From positions 1 to 19,238 of the forward strand of contig DHIR01000009.1 of assembly GCA_002403905.1 (NCBI GenBank): a stretch of 19,238 bases of DNA, written 5' to 3'. This stretch comes from Mucilaginibacter sp. UBA4741 (GTDB lineage Bacteria; Bacteroidota; Bacteroidia; Sphingobacteriales; Sphingobacteriaceae). How positions within the stretch are numbered: the first letter of the stretch is position 1; each line of letters begins with the position of its first letter. The translations under genes and the position numbers were made by a program. Shown here one piece after another: positions 7,317-15,158 of this stretch. Under the pieces are notes generated by a model. That model was not told where the DNA came from, did no database searches, and saw only the letters and a program-made list of their open reading frames with translations.

Positions 7317-8864
7317 TTACACCACTTTCCCCGCCGCTACCGCACAATTAATCCCATCAATCGCAGCAGAAATTATACCACCGGCATAACCCGCACCCTC
7401 GCCGCAGGGGAATAATCCCTGCACTTGCGGATGCTGCAAAGTCTCTTTATCTCTCGGTATTTTTATGGGCGATGATGTGCGCGACTCCACCCCTACCAAT
7501 ATCGCTTCATTAGTATAATAGCCTTTCATTTTTTTGCCGAACTGCGGCAGCGCTTGGCGTAACCTGTCATTTATCCAATCGGGCAAAACCTCTTTTAGCT
7601 CAACACTTTTGGTGCCGGGCAGGTAGGAGTTTTCGGGTAGATCTATGGATAGTTTCCCGTTTACAAAATCCAACATCCGCTGCGCGGGGGCAACCAGTTT
7701 ACCGCCGCCGGCTTTGTAGGCCAATTGCTCTATATTATTTTGAAAGTTGAGCATCTTAAACGGATCTGCATCGCTGCCTTTCACATCCTCCATATTGATC
7801 TGCACCACAGTGCCCGAGTTAGCGAAAGGGTTATTTCGTTTAGATGGGCTCCAGCCGTTCACCACAATTTCGTTAACCTCTGTAGCGCATGGGGCAATGA
7901 TGCCACCGGGGCACATACAGAATGAGAACACACCTCGCCCATCCACCTGTTCTACAAGGTTATAGTAGGATGGCGGCAGATCGGGTCCGCGGTATTCGCA
8001 GTGGTATTGGGCGCGGTCTATAATTTCCTGCGGATGCTCTATGCGTACACCCAGCGCAAAGGGTTTAGCTTCGATCAATATATTTTGGCGGCGCAGCATC
8101 TCGAACACGTCACGGGCAGAGTGCCCGGTCGCCAGTATTACAGCGTTGGCTTTCAGCGTATCGCCGGATGCCAGTCTTACGCCCTGGATCTTGTCAAACT
8201 GAACCAGCAATTCGGTTACTTTAGCATCAAATATCACTTCGCCGCCGGCATTTAGTATCGTCTCGCGGATAGCGGTGATGATCTGCGGTAGTTTATTGGT
8301 GCCTATGTGCGGGCGGGCATCCACCAAAATATCTTCGGTAGCGCCGTGGGCTACAAAGGTTTTTAGCACCTGGTTCACATCGCCGCGCTTGGTGCTGCGG
8401 GTGTACAGTTTACCGTCCGAGTACGTACCTGCCCCGCCCTCGCCGAAGCAGTAGTTACTTTCGGGGTTTACCAGGCCTTGTTTGTTGATATTAGCCAGGT
8501 CGCGGCGGCGATCTTTAACGGCTTTGCCACGCTCCAATACAATAGGCTTCAAACCCATTTCGATGCACTGCAAAGCGGCAAACAACCCTGCAGGGCCGGC
8601 ACCTACTATAATGACCGGCTTGCCATTCTTTACATTAGGGTATTGCTGGGTATAGGTTTGAGGCTGATAAACCTCGTCTATATAAACCTTAACCTGCATG
8701 CGGTAAACCACACGGCGGCCACGGGCATCGATAGAGCGTTTAAGGGTTTGTACGGCGGTGATTTTTTGCGGGGATATATTTAGTGCTGAGGCAGATAGCT
8801 TTTTTAAAACTTCCTGGTCGTCTTGCTGGCCGGGGGGGCAAACTATTTCTATTTCTTTGATCAT
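7317..8864 (-). CDS. FAD-dependent dehydrogenase (COG2509-type)
   Basis: A 515-aa flavoprotein of the uncharacterised FAD-dependent dehydrogenase group. Visible support: an N-terminal domain of about 80 residues preceding the Rossmann motif VIIVGAGPAGLFAAL (glycines at about 88, 90 and 93), ERGKAVKDRRRD, NYCFGEGGAGTYSDGKLYTR, ATGHSARDVFEML (second nucleotide-binding ATG motif) and the C-terminal GLFPCGEGAGYAGGIISAAIDG, which contacts FAD. The length is typical. A TATATTTG box on the minus strand lies 31 nt before the ATG. It is the likely first gene of a three-gene minus-strand operon. The electron acceptor and substrate are unknown for the family; cytosolic, with no signal peptide. Confidence 0.92.
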   Translation of the reverse strand: MIKEIEIVCPPGQQDDQEVLKKLSASALNISPQKITAVQTLKRSIDARGRRVVYRMQVKVYIDEVYQPQTYTQQYPNVKNGKPVIIVGAGPAGLFAALQCIEMGLKPIVLERGKAVKDRRRDLANINKQGLVNPESNYCFGEGGAGTYSDGKLYTRSTKRGDVNQVLKTFVAHGATEDILVDARPHIGTNKLPQIITAIRETILNAGGEVIFDAKVTELLVQFDKIQGVRLASGDTLKANAVILATGHSARDVFEMLRRQNILIEAKPFALGVRIEHPQEIIDRAQYHCEYRGPDLPPSYYNLVEQVDGRGVFSFCMCPGGIIAPCATEVNEIVVNGWSPSKRNNPFANSGTVVQINMEDVKGSDADPFKMLNFQNNIEQLAYKAGGGKLVAPAQRMLDFVNGKLSIDLPENSYLPGTKSVELKEVLPDWINDRLRQALPQFGKKMKGYYTNEAILVGVESRTSSPIKIPRDKETLQHPQVQGLFPCGEGAGYAGGIISAAIDGINCAVAAGKVV

Positions 8865-9225
8865 GGTGGTGCTCGGTTTTTATCCGGGGATGATGCAAAT
8901 ATAATGGTAATTGTAAAGATGTAATGCCCCGGTTTTTTGTGGCTTTTTTTGATGTGTTTTTTTTGAAAAATCTGGCGAAATATTTTCAAAATTTGAGGAC
9001 ATTTTTTAGCGTTAATTTCTTGATTAATAGTTGTTTACCAAAACTCCCCGATTACCACCATATATGCACCTGTAGCCGCCATTTATACGCCTTTTACCAC
9101 CGTTTAACAACCAAAAACCACCACTTTTTGCAAAGTTTTATGCACACTTATCATTCCTTAAACTGCAACTGCCCCGCCGGTTAAAAAATTTAATTTAAAA
9201 TGTGGTGACAAACTAGCGCCACCAT
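8865..9225. other. Gene-free T-rich spacer
   Basis: Upstream of the FAD dehydrogenase the + strand has several T-runs (8934-8975) and then a segment rich in ACCACC/CCGCC triplets (9055-9125). ORFs here are short, low in complexity and resemble no family. I see no RNA gene. Confidence 0.5.
8896..8903 (-). promoter_or_regulatory. -7 box for FAD dehydrogenase operon
   Basis: Minus strand TATATTTG, a perfect TAnnTTTG match, 31 nt upstream of the ATG at 8864. The same octamer precedes DUF1800 at nearly the same distance. Confidence 0.55.
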
Positions 9226-9319
9226 TTTATTGGGCGATGTTGCCGTACTTTGTAAAGCGAGGGGGGGATCATGTGATAAAGAGTATGCACAATACCGGCA
9301 TCCGCCCGCTCAATCGCCG

Positions 9320-9546
9320 CGGGTTGGCTTTGTTCTTTTCCTTGATGAAAAGAACCAAAAATCAAGTCAGCAGATAGGCTTCTTTGCGCTCAGGGCCTTT
9401 GCGCGGCAGGTCTGATAAAATCACAGGCTGCAATATTTTTGCTCCAGGTCGCACATGGCCATTGCCTTGGCAAAAAGTTGCTATGCCTTTCCCGCCGCAC
9501 AGGCCCACATATTTTATCAGACCTTGCCCGAAGCTTTTCTGCTGAC
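9320..9546. repeat. Nested inverted-repeat element, possible structured RNA
   Basis: Several stems are stacked here. GTTCTTTTC (9332-9340) pairs with GAAAAGAAC (9347-9355). The outer arms GTCAGCAGATAGGCTTC (9366-9382) and GAAGCTTTTCTGCTGAC (9530-9546) match at 15 of 17 positions. The perfect 13-bp arms GGTCTGATAAAAT (9409-9421) and ATTTTATCAGACC (9511-9523) lie inside them, and GCAATATTTTTGC (9430-9442) faces GCAAAAAGTTGC (9470-9481). A TTTGCGC direct repeat (9383-9389 and 9398-9404) sits in the left bulge. The ORFs spanning the region (9230-9415 and 9439-9672) look like accidental readings. From memory, similar stretches recur in Bacteroidota genomes, so this is probably a dispersed element rather than a gene. 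Confidence 0.55.
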
Positions 9547-9745
9547 AGGGACAATTTTAACACCCTGCATCGAAATCATGGCAATCCTCTAATCTTGAAA
9601 ATCCTAGTTCAGACTTTGGCCAACCGCGTAGGCCGCGTTAGGGATGGAAATGGATACCTGCCCTGCGCCTAAGGCCTGTAGCCGTATGAGCGGATAGCAC
9701 GGCCCCGCTTCTACTAGCGGGGAAACGCCCAAGATCTTAATCTCA
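9547..9745. other. GC-rich segment with hairpin, candidate ncRNA or repeat tail
   Basis: After the nested inverted repeat comes a segment holding the phrases GGCAATCCTCTAATCTTGAA and GGCCGCGTTAGGGATGGAAA, then a perfect hairpin CCCCGC (9703-9708)/GCGGGG (9717-9722) and AACGCCC. The GC content exceeds that of the flanks and there is no family-like ORF. I recall closely similar strings in other Bacteroidota intergenic regions, which suggests a conserved element, but I could not check this. The strand of any transcript is unknown. Confidence 0.4.
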
Positions 9746-9919
9746 CTACAATAATCCTCCTCCACAAATCTTAGACACACTCAGCAATTTCCCTTCTCCA
9801 AATCATCCCCACTAACTCAAAAACTTCATCCCCGCTGTAACATTCCCGCTTTTTCAACGCCTTATATACATCAGCATCAACACTTTTAACAAATTTTAAC
9901 AAAAAAATAATTGAAAGTA

Positions 9920-9951
9920 TTTGCATATACGAAAACTATCGTACATCTTTG
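9920..9951 (+). promoter_or_regulatory. Promoter of the BlaI-type repressor gene
   Basis: TTTG at 9920-9923 (-33 element) is followed after 20 nt by CATCTTTG at 9944-9951 (-7 element, close to TAnnTTTG). The ATG is at 9981, about 29 nt downstream, matching the spacing of the other promoters in the window. Confidence 0.5.
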
Positions 9952-9967
9952 TACGAAGATATTCGTA
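9928..9967. promoter_or_regulatory. Double-palindrome operator of BlaI-type repressor
   Basis: Two 16-bp palindromes of identical architecture, TACGA-N6-TCGTA, occupy 9928-9943 and 9952-9967. Their centres are exactly 24 bp apart. The first lies between the -33 and -7 boxes and the second just downstream of -7. The inner half-sites also form TCGTAC-N6-GTACGA (9939-9956). BlaI/MecI repressors are known to bind paired dyads with TACA/TGTA-type half-sites in their own promoters, so autorepression by the adjacent gene is the natural reading. Confidence 0.7.
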
Positions 9968-9980
9968 GAGTGAGAAAATT

Positions 9981-10349
9981 ATGGAACTGAAACCAACAGA
10001 AAGCGAGCTTGAAATTTTACAGATAATTTGGGAAAAGGGCCAATGCACCGTGCGCGATGTGCACGAGGAACTGACCCGTACCAAAGATGCCGGGTACACC
10101 ACCACCTTAAAGTTAATGCAGATAATGGCCGACAAAGGATTAGTTGAACGCGACACTAATGCTAAAACGCACTTATATAAAGCAGTGATAAGCCGTGAGC
10201 AGGCCCAGGGCACCGCGCTGGATAAGATCCTTGACACGGTCTTCAAAGGATCAACCGCCGACCTGGTGATACAGGCCCTTGGTCAGCACCGCGCATCGTC
10301 TGACGAGATAGATGCGATTAGGGAATATTTGAAGGGGTTTGGGGGATGA
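9981..10349 (+). CDS. BlaI/MecI/CopY-family transcriptional repressor
   Basis: A 122-aa winged-helix repressor. Visible support: the N-terminal LKPTESELEILQIIWEKGQC motif, VRDVHEELTRTKDAGYTTTLKLMQIMADKGLVERD (recognition helix and wing, residues 24-58) and the C-terminal dimerisation helix region DKILDTVFKGSTADLVIQALGQ, where the M56 protease partner cuts family members. The length is standard. In the known systems a signal activates a BlaR1-type membrane protease that leads to cleavage of the repressor. The matching protease gene follows after 154 nt, and a double dyad overlaps the promoter. No beta-lactamase or copper gene is nearby, so the inducing signal and the regulon are unknown. Confidence 0.92.
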   Translation: MELKPTESELEILQIIWEKGQCTVRDVHEELTRTKDAGYTTTLKLMQIMADKGLVERDTNAKTHLYKAVISREQAQGTALDKILDTVFKGSTADLVIQALGQHRASSDEIDAIREYLKGFGG

Positions 10350-10353
10350 TTTA

Positions 10354-10487
10354 GTCCATGGTCCATAGTCGATGGTCCATAGATAAGCAGGGTTAAGAAA
10401 ATGTCCATGGTGCATAGTCGATGGTCCATGGGGAAGGAAGAATTAAATAAAAAAACAACTATAGACTATCGACCATGGTCTATGGAC
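10354..10487. repeat. Two direct and one inverted copy of a 29-nt repeat
   Basis: Copies built from GTCCAT/ATGGTC modules around a central AGTCGAT occur at 10354-10382 and 10403-10431 (two differences), and in reverse orientation at 10459-10487 (24 of 29 positions match copy 1). The block fills most of the gap between the repressor and M56 peptidase genes. Either direct copy can pair with the inverted one, giving mutually exclusive hairpins in the mRNA. A dispersed short repeat is likely; an attenuation role is conjecture. Confidence 0.75.
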
Positions 10488-10503
10488 TTTAAAAAAAAGC
10501 ATC

Positions 10504-12456
10504 ATGCAAAATCTGTTATACAACATCAGCCAGGTTTTAGGGATCACAATTGTACACTCGTTGTGGCAAGGGTTAATTATTTACATCGCATTGCGGTTGT
10601 TTATGTTGGTTTTCCCGGGTAAGTCGGCAGCTTTGAAGTATTGGGTGAGCTATGGTGCGCTAACGTTTATGCTGGGCTGGTTTGTTGTCACGCTGTTTAA
10701 AGAGCTGGGGCATTATAACTGGCTATCAACCACCGCGCTGCAAATTGCGCCTATCACCTTGCCAACTTTAATGCATGAGGTTAACGCGCCGGCTAACCGC
10801 TTATACTTTACTATATCGGGCTATATGCCTTACTTGACTATGCTGTATGTAGTCGGGCTGGTATTTAACACCCTGCGCCTAACCCTGGCGTGGAACAGTA
10901 TTTACCGCATCCGCCAAAATATTAGCGATGCCGGGTTCGAGCAAACGGTGAAACGTTTGGGTAAGCAGCTAAATGTTACCAAAACTGTACAAGCTGCTTT
11001 TAGCGAGTGGGTTGATGTGCCCTGCATTACGGGCTTTATTAAGCCTATTATTTTGCTGCCGGTATCTATCACCTGCCATTTAACTACCGATGAAATTGAG
11101 GCAATATTGCTTCATGAACTGGCCCACATAAAACGCAATGATTACCTGTTAAACTTTATACAGCAGGTTATAGGTATACTGTTGTTTTTTAACCCTTTCG
11201 CCAGGTTAGTTGCCAAAGCTATTAACGAAGAAAGAGAAAACTGCTGCGACGATATTGTTGTGCGCGTTACCGGCAGTCCGTTTATATATGCACAAGCCCT
11301 GTTAAAACTCGAGGAAAATAAACAACACCAGTGGCAACTGGCCCTTGCCGCTACCACCAAAAAGTATGAATTATTAAACCGAATTGAACGTATCATGAAA
11401 ACTAAAACACACACCGTAAATATACGCCCGATACTAATTACAGTATTGGCCCTTACCTGCAGCATTAGCAGCATAGCCTGGTTAAACCCGGAAATTAAAA
11501 ATGGTAAAGTAATTATTAAGAACGCGCCTGCCATACGCCTAGTAACCGCGGCCATTACCGGCCCGGCAGAATTGCCTAAGCTACCTGTAGCGCCTAAACA
11601 TAAAAAGCATATCAGCATTAAATATACTGATACCACAAAAGCCGCCTTTACCGACACCACCAAAAAGAAATACAAAATTGTTATTGAGGACGAAGCCGGC
11701 AACAAGAAAGAATACAACAATGTGAACGAATTGCCTGCGGCTGATAAGGAAGAGTTTTTTAGCAAAGCCGCCGGTATGCATTACCGGATGGATGATTCAA
11801 TGCACATGAAAATGCGTGATTTTTATCAAAGCGATGCCTTCAAAAAACAGCAAAAAGCGATGGTGGAGCAATCAATGGCGATGGCGAAAAAGTTTAACAG
11901 CCCAGAGTTTAGGAAACAGCAAAAGGCGATGGTAGAGCGGTCTATGGCGATGGTTAAGCCTTTTACCAACCCTAAGTTTACCAAACAAATTATGGCTATG
12001 GTTAAGCCATACACTTCGCCTGAGTTTATTCAGAAAATACAGGAAATGGCTGCAAGCGGCCAGGACATGAATAAATACTTTGAAGGCCCTGAGTGGAAAA
12101 AGCAGGTTGCCGAAATGCAAAAAGCGGGCGAAAACATGGGTAAATATTATGATAGCCCCGAATTTAAAAAGCAGATGGAAGGCATGGACAAAGCAGGCGT
12201 GGAAATGGATAAATACTTTGAGAGCGCGGATTTTAAAAAGCAGGCGGAAGACATGGCTAAATTTGGTGATACCACCAAAATCAACAAGCACCTAAAAGGC
12301 TTAAAAAAAATGGATAAATTAGACCGACCGAGAAAGGATAAAAAGCTGAAAGATTTACCGCCGCCGCCACCACCGTTGGAGAAATCAAAAAAGATGGTGC
12401 CACCACCGCCGCCAATTCAAGAGCGTCCAAAAAAATCTGAGGCTCACGTAAATTAA
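10504..12456 (+). CDS. BlaR1-type M56 membrane metallopeptidase with C-terminal tandem repeats
   Basis: A 650-aa protein. Residues 1-130 hold three TM segments (about 11-37, 46-65 and 107-125). The peptidase M56 core follows with the zinc motif HELAH at 204-208 and NEERENCCDD at 241-250 carrying the third ligand region. A last TM lies at about 309-327. The remaining 320 residues should be extracytoplasmic. Instead of a penicillin-binding sensor domain, this tail has a charged linker, then seven tandem units (441-594) of 23 residues with consensus (F/Y)xSPEFKKQxxxMxxxGxxMxKY; the third unit is cut to 16. Two proline runs (PPPPPP and PPPPP) follow near the C-terminus. In the family the protease answers a signal by inactivating the BlaI partner encoded upstream. 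The repeat tail is likely the sensing or partner-binding part. It ends 10 nt before a strong terminator. Confidence 0.88.
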   Translation: MQNLLYNISQVLGITIVHSLWQGLIIYIALRLFMLVFPGKSAALKYWVSYGALTFMLGWFVVTLFKELGHYNWLSTTALQIAPITLPTLMHEVNAPANRLYFTISGYMPYLTMLYVVGLVFNTLRLTLAWNSIYRIRQNISDAGFEQTVKRLGKQLNVTKTVQAAFSEWVDVPCITGFIKPIILLPVSITCHLTTDEIEAILLHELAHIKRNDYLLNFIQQVIGILLFFNPFARLVAKAINEERENCCDDIVVRVTGSPFIYAQALLKLEENKQHQWQLALAATTKKYELLNRIERIMKTKTHTVNIRPILITVLALTCSISSIAWLNPEIKNGKVIIKNAPAIRLVTAAITGPAELPKLPVAPKHKKHISIKYTDTTKAAFTDTTKKKYKIVIEDEAGNKKEYNNVNELPAADKEEFFSKAAGMHYRMDDSMHMKMRDFYQSDAFKKQQKAMVEQSMAMAKKFNSPEFRKQQKAMVERSMAMVKPFTNPKFTKQIMAMVKPYTSPEFIQKIQEMAASGQDMNKYFEGPEWKKQVAEMQKAGENMGKYYDSPEFKKQMEGMDKAGVEMDKYFESADFKKQAEDMAKFGDTTKINKHLKGLKKMDKLDRPRKDKKLKDLPPPPPPLEKSKKMVPPPPPIQERPKKSEAHVN

Positions 12457-12466
12457 TAGGACAATC

Positions 12467-12499
12467 AGGCTTACGAAGTTTTAAAAACTTCGTAAGCCT
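12467..12499 (+). terminator. Intrinsic terminator between convergent genes
   Basis: A perfect 16-bp inverted repeat (AGGCTTACGAAGTTTT, one A, AAAACTTCGTAAGCCT) followed by TTTATATTT on the + strand. It lies between the M56 peptidase gene stop and the stop of the convergent secreted-protein gene. The T-rich tail is only on the + strand. Confidence 0.85.
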
Positions 12500-12513
12500 T
12501 TATATTTAAATGG

Positions 12514-13368
12514 TTAGTTTTTAACCAAAGTGTACGTTCCTGAAAGATCAGTAGGGATTATAACAAAACCTTGATTTGAACCGAAATATTCAGCATTGCT
12601 TGTACCTGGCCCCGAGGCTTCTATGCCAAAGGAGACCATTTCTATTTTAGGGTTTGGTATACCATTTGGAGAAACTTCCGGCATTGCGAGCATTTTAATA
12701 TTATAATCGAATTTCTGACCGTTGTTTATCATCGAACCCAGATATTTTAGCGGTATAGCCAGTTCATAGGTGTACCGCATCGGCGAATTGAATTGGGTTG
12801 AGACTTTAATGCCATCGGTATTGTACATCGCAATAACCGGATCAGGGATAGCTTCTATACCCTCTACTACAATCTCTTTATGTGTGATACCTATTAAGCT
12901 ATTAGCAAATAATTGCAACGAATCTATCTTTTTCTGAACTGCTTTAGTCGTATCGCCTTTTAGGTATCTTACCGTGCTAATTGTATTTCTTAGTTTTTCT
13001 GTGTTCTCCATGTCGCTTTGTTTTGGAAAGGTAATAGCGACGCTTCCGTTTTTTTTGTCGGGTAGCTTTATGGTAAACTTTATTCCGAATAATGCTTTTT
13101 CACTACTATATCCATCACTTGCTTGCACCAATAAATAAAGATTTTGATCATCATTTGCAATTGTATAATAAAGGCGATTGTTTGGGTTATAAGCCTGAAA
13201 CTGATTATTCCATTCTGTTGTTTTACCGTCTATTTTTATGTTGCTTGGTGCACGCAGGCTTACGGTTTGCACTTTGGGGAGTTTTTGAGCATTGGCTGAA
13301 AACGAAATTATTCCTGCACAAACAAAAAATATAAAAAATTGAGCTTTAAAAATGGCAAATCTTTTCAT
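12514..13368 (-). CDS. Secreted protein with CBM9/DOMON-like domain
   Basis: A 284-aa protein with a clear signal peptide (MKRFAIF, a hydrophobic core to about residue 24, SANAQ before KLPK). The mature N-terminus has APSNIKIDGKTTEWNNQFQA and NRLYYTIANDDQNLYLLVQA, the typical opening of the CBM9-like/DOMON-related beta-sandwich found in many Bacteroidota exported proteins. The middle (about 105-165) is charged and helical, and the C-terminal part is beta-rich and ends GTYTLVKN. No catalytic motif is seen. It may bind a carbohydrate or haem-like ligand, or be a structural exported protein; the domain match does not decide. It is divergent from recN and convergent with the M56 gene. No T9SS sorting motif is seen. 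Confidence 0.75.
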   Translation of the reverse strand: MKRFAIFKAQFFIFFVCAGIISFSANAQKLPKVQTVSLRAPSNIKIDGKTTEWNNQFQAYNPNNRLYYTIANDDQNLYLLVQASDGYSSEKALFGIKFTIKLPDKKNGSVAITFPKQSDMENTEKLRNTISTVRYLKGDTTKAVQKKIDSLQLFANSLIGITHKEIVVEGIEAIPDPVIAMYNTDGIKVSTQFNSPMRYTYELAIPLKYLGSMINNGQKFDYNIKMLAMPEVSPNGIPNPKIEMVSFGIEASGPGTSNAEYFGSNQGFVIIPTDLSGTYTLVKN

Positions 13369-13441
13369 GATACCAGAGGTTAGGTTATTTAAAGTTAGTA
13401 TTATTTAAACAAAAATCACCACTGTCCTCATCGCTATTTTG

Positions 13442-13449
13442 TATTTTAG
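13442..13449 (+). promoter_or_regulatory. Weak -7 box for recN
   Basis: TATTTTAG, matching TAnnTTTG at all but one position, lies 27 nt before the recN ATG, the same distance as in the fabI promoter. No firm -33 element is seen. Confidence 0.35.
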
Positions 13450-13475
13450 TATCCTTAAAACTACAGGCCACTTTT

Positions 13476-15158
13476 ATGCTTCAAAAACTCAGTATAAGTA
13501 ATTACGCTTTAATTGATAACCTTGAAATTAGTTTCGATGCGGGGTTAAATATCCTTACGGGCGAGACCGGCGCGGGTAAATCTATCATATTAGGCGCGCT
13601 ATCGCTTATCCTTGGGCAGCGGGCAGAGAGCCGGTATTTTTTTAATCAGCAAAAAAAATGTGTTATTGAAGGCACCTTTAAAATTGCCAATTTTCACCTT
13701 AAAACCTTTTTTGAAGATAACGACCTTGACTACGAGGCAGAAACCGTATTGCGCCGCGAAATTTCTGCCGATGGCAAATCGCGCTCATTTGTAAATGATA
13801 CGCCGGTGAACTTAAATTCATTAAAGTTATTAGGCGAAAAGCTGATTGATATTCACTCGCAGCATGCTACGCTGGAGATCAACGACCCCGAGTTTCAGTT
13901 ATTGGTGGTTGATTCGGTGGCTAAGCATTCTGAGCTGTTGACGGAATATCAGACTAAATTCCGCGCTTATAAAAAGTCTACCGCCAAACTACAGCAGCTG
14001 ATAGATGAAAGTGATAAAGCCAAAGCCGACCTGGATTATTACCAGTTTCAATATGATGAGTTGGAGAAAGCCGGACTATCAGCAGATGAGCAGGAACAAT
14101 TAGAGCAAGAGCTTTACGCCCTAAACAACGCCGAAGAAATAAAACGCAACCTGCTTGGTGCCAATTATTTGATGCAGGATAGCGATGCCGCCGCGCTAAC
14201 GCAACTGCGCGAAGCGGGACAGCAATTAGGTTCGCTGGTAAAGTTTAATCCACAGATAGAAGAATTGCAGGAACGGCTAAACAGCACCATCATCGAGCTA
14301 AAAGACATTGCCGCCGAAATTGAAAACATAGAACAACGCACCCATACCAACGAATCGCGCGCTGCGGATATTAATACCCGCCTGAGCCTGATCTATAACC
14401 TACAGAAAAAGCACCGCCTAAATACCAATGCCGAGTTATTGCAATTGCAAGATGAGCTTTCAGGCAAGATACAACAAGCTGTTTTTGGTGATGAGGTAAT
14501 TGAAAAGCTGCAACAACAGATTGGCCTGGATAAAAAAGAATTGGAAGAATTAGCAAATCAATTATCTGCCAACAGGTTAAAAGCTATACCGGTTATTGAG
14601 GGGCAGGTACTGCAAACTTTGGCAGAGATGGGGATGGCTAATTCGGCTTTAAAGATTGAATTATCAACCATTCAAGCCGCAGGACGTAACTCCCCTTTAG
14701 GGGGTTTGGGGGAGAACGGTACTGACGTAGTCCGCTTCTTATTCTCGGCCAACAAAGGTCATGCCTTAGCCGAAATGAGCAAGGTAGCATCGGGCGGTGA
14801 ATTATCACGTTTAATGCTGAGCATAAAATCACTCATCGCTAAAAACACGGCCTTGCCTACTATTATCTTTGATGAGATAGATACAGGCGTATCCGGCGAG
14901 GTGGCTAACAAAGTGGGCCAGATTATGGAGCAATTAGCTAGCAATCTGCAGGTAATAACCATTACCCACTTGCCGCAAATTGCCAGCAAGGGCCAAAGCC
15001 ATTATTTTGTTTACAAAGACGATGAGGCTGACACCACCCGCACCCGTATTAAACAATTAGATAAAAACGAACGAATACTAGAAATAGCCAAAATGCTAAG
15101 CGGTGATAAACCGGGCGAGAGCGCGTTGCAGAACGCGAGGGAATTATTAGCCCCCTAA
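13476..15158 (+). CDS. recN: DNA repair protein RecN
   Basis: A 560-aa SMC-like ATPase that acts in recombinational repair of double-strand breaks. Visible support: LSISNYALIDNLEISF at the N-terminus, Walker A GETGAGKS (29-36), a coiled-coil middle (about 150-375) rich in Gln, Glu and Leu, signature SGGELS (439-444), Walker B TIIFDEIDTGVSG (about 462-474) and ITITHLPQIASKGQSHYFVYK. The length is normal. Two repeat-derived features stand out. Residues about 404-413 (RNSPLGGLGE) are encoded by a GC-rich palindromic repeat in frame (14686-14714), in the loop just before NGTDVVRFLFSANKG. The final Ala-Pro and the TAA stop are encoded by another copy of the repeat family (15150-15174). ATG 13476 is the only good start. 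Confidence 0.95.
   Translation: MLQKLSISNYALIDNLEISFDAGLNILTGETGAGKSIILGALSLILGQRAESRYFFNQQKKCVIEGTFKIANFHLKTFFEDNDLDYEAETVLRREISADGKSRSFVNDTPVNLNSLKLLGEKLIDIHSQHATLEINDPEFQLLVVDSVAKHSELLTEYQTKFRAYKKSTAKLQQLIDESDKAKADLDYYQFQYDELEKAGLSADEQEQLEQELYALNNAEEIKRNLLGANYLMQDSDAAALTQLREAGQQLGSLVKFNPQIEELQERLNSTIIELKDIAAEIENIEQRTHTNESRAADINTRLSLIYNLQKKHRLNTNAELLQLQDELSGKIQQAVFGDEVIEKLQQQIGLDKKELEELANQLSANRLKAIPVIEGQVLQTLAEMGMANSALKIELSTIQAAGRNSPLGGLGENGTDVVRFLFSANKGHALAEMSKVASGGELSRLMLSIKSLIAKNTALPTIIFDEIDTGVSGEVANKVGQIMEQLASNLQVITITHLPQIASKGQSHYFVYKDDEADTTRTRIKQLDKNERILEIAKMLSGDKPGESALQNARELLAP
14686..14714 (+). repeat. Palindromic repeat inserted in frame within recN
   Basis: GTAAC-TCCCC-TTTA-GGGGG-TTTGGGGGAG: the minus strand reads CTCCCCCAAACCCCCTAAAGGGG..., the same layout as the intergenic copies (C-run, A-rich spacer, hairpin core). 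It adds about ten codons without breaking the frame. Confidence 0.7.

Noticed and set aside
8924..9184. 86-codon ORF in T-rich DNA
   Set aside because: Phe-rich product of T-runs, no family features.
9230..9672. Two ORFs of 61 and 77 codons in the gene-free block
   Set aside because: They run through inverted repeats, have odd composition and match no family; probably accidental frames in a repeat element.
11142..11765. 207-codon ORF antisense to the M56 peptidase gene
   Set aside because: Shadow of the conserved sense frame; hydrophobic, low-complexity product.
11824..12285. CRISPR-like periodic repeat
   Set aside because: The 69-bp period is coding (23 codons) with divergent nucleotides and no spacers.
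11872..12291. 139-codon antisense ORF over the 23-residue repeats
   Set aside because: Its own repeats simply mirror the sense-strand repeats.
9981..12456. Beta-lactam resistance operon
   Set aside because: Only regulator and protease are present; there is no beta-lactamase and no penicillin-binding sensor domain.
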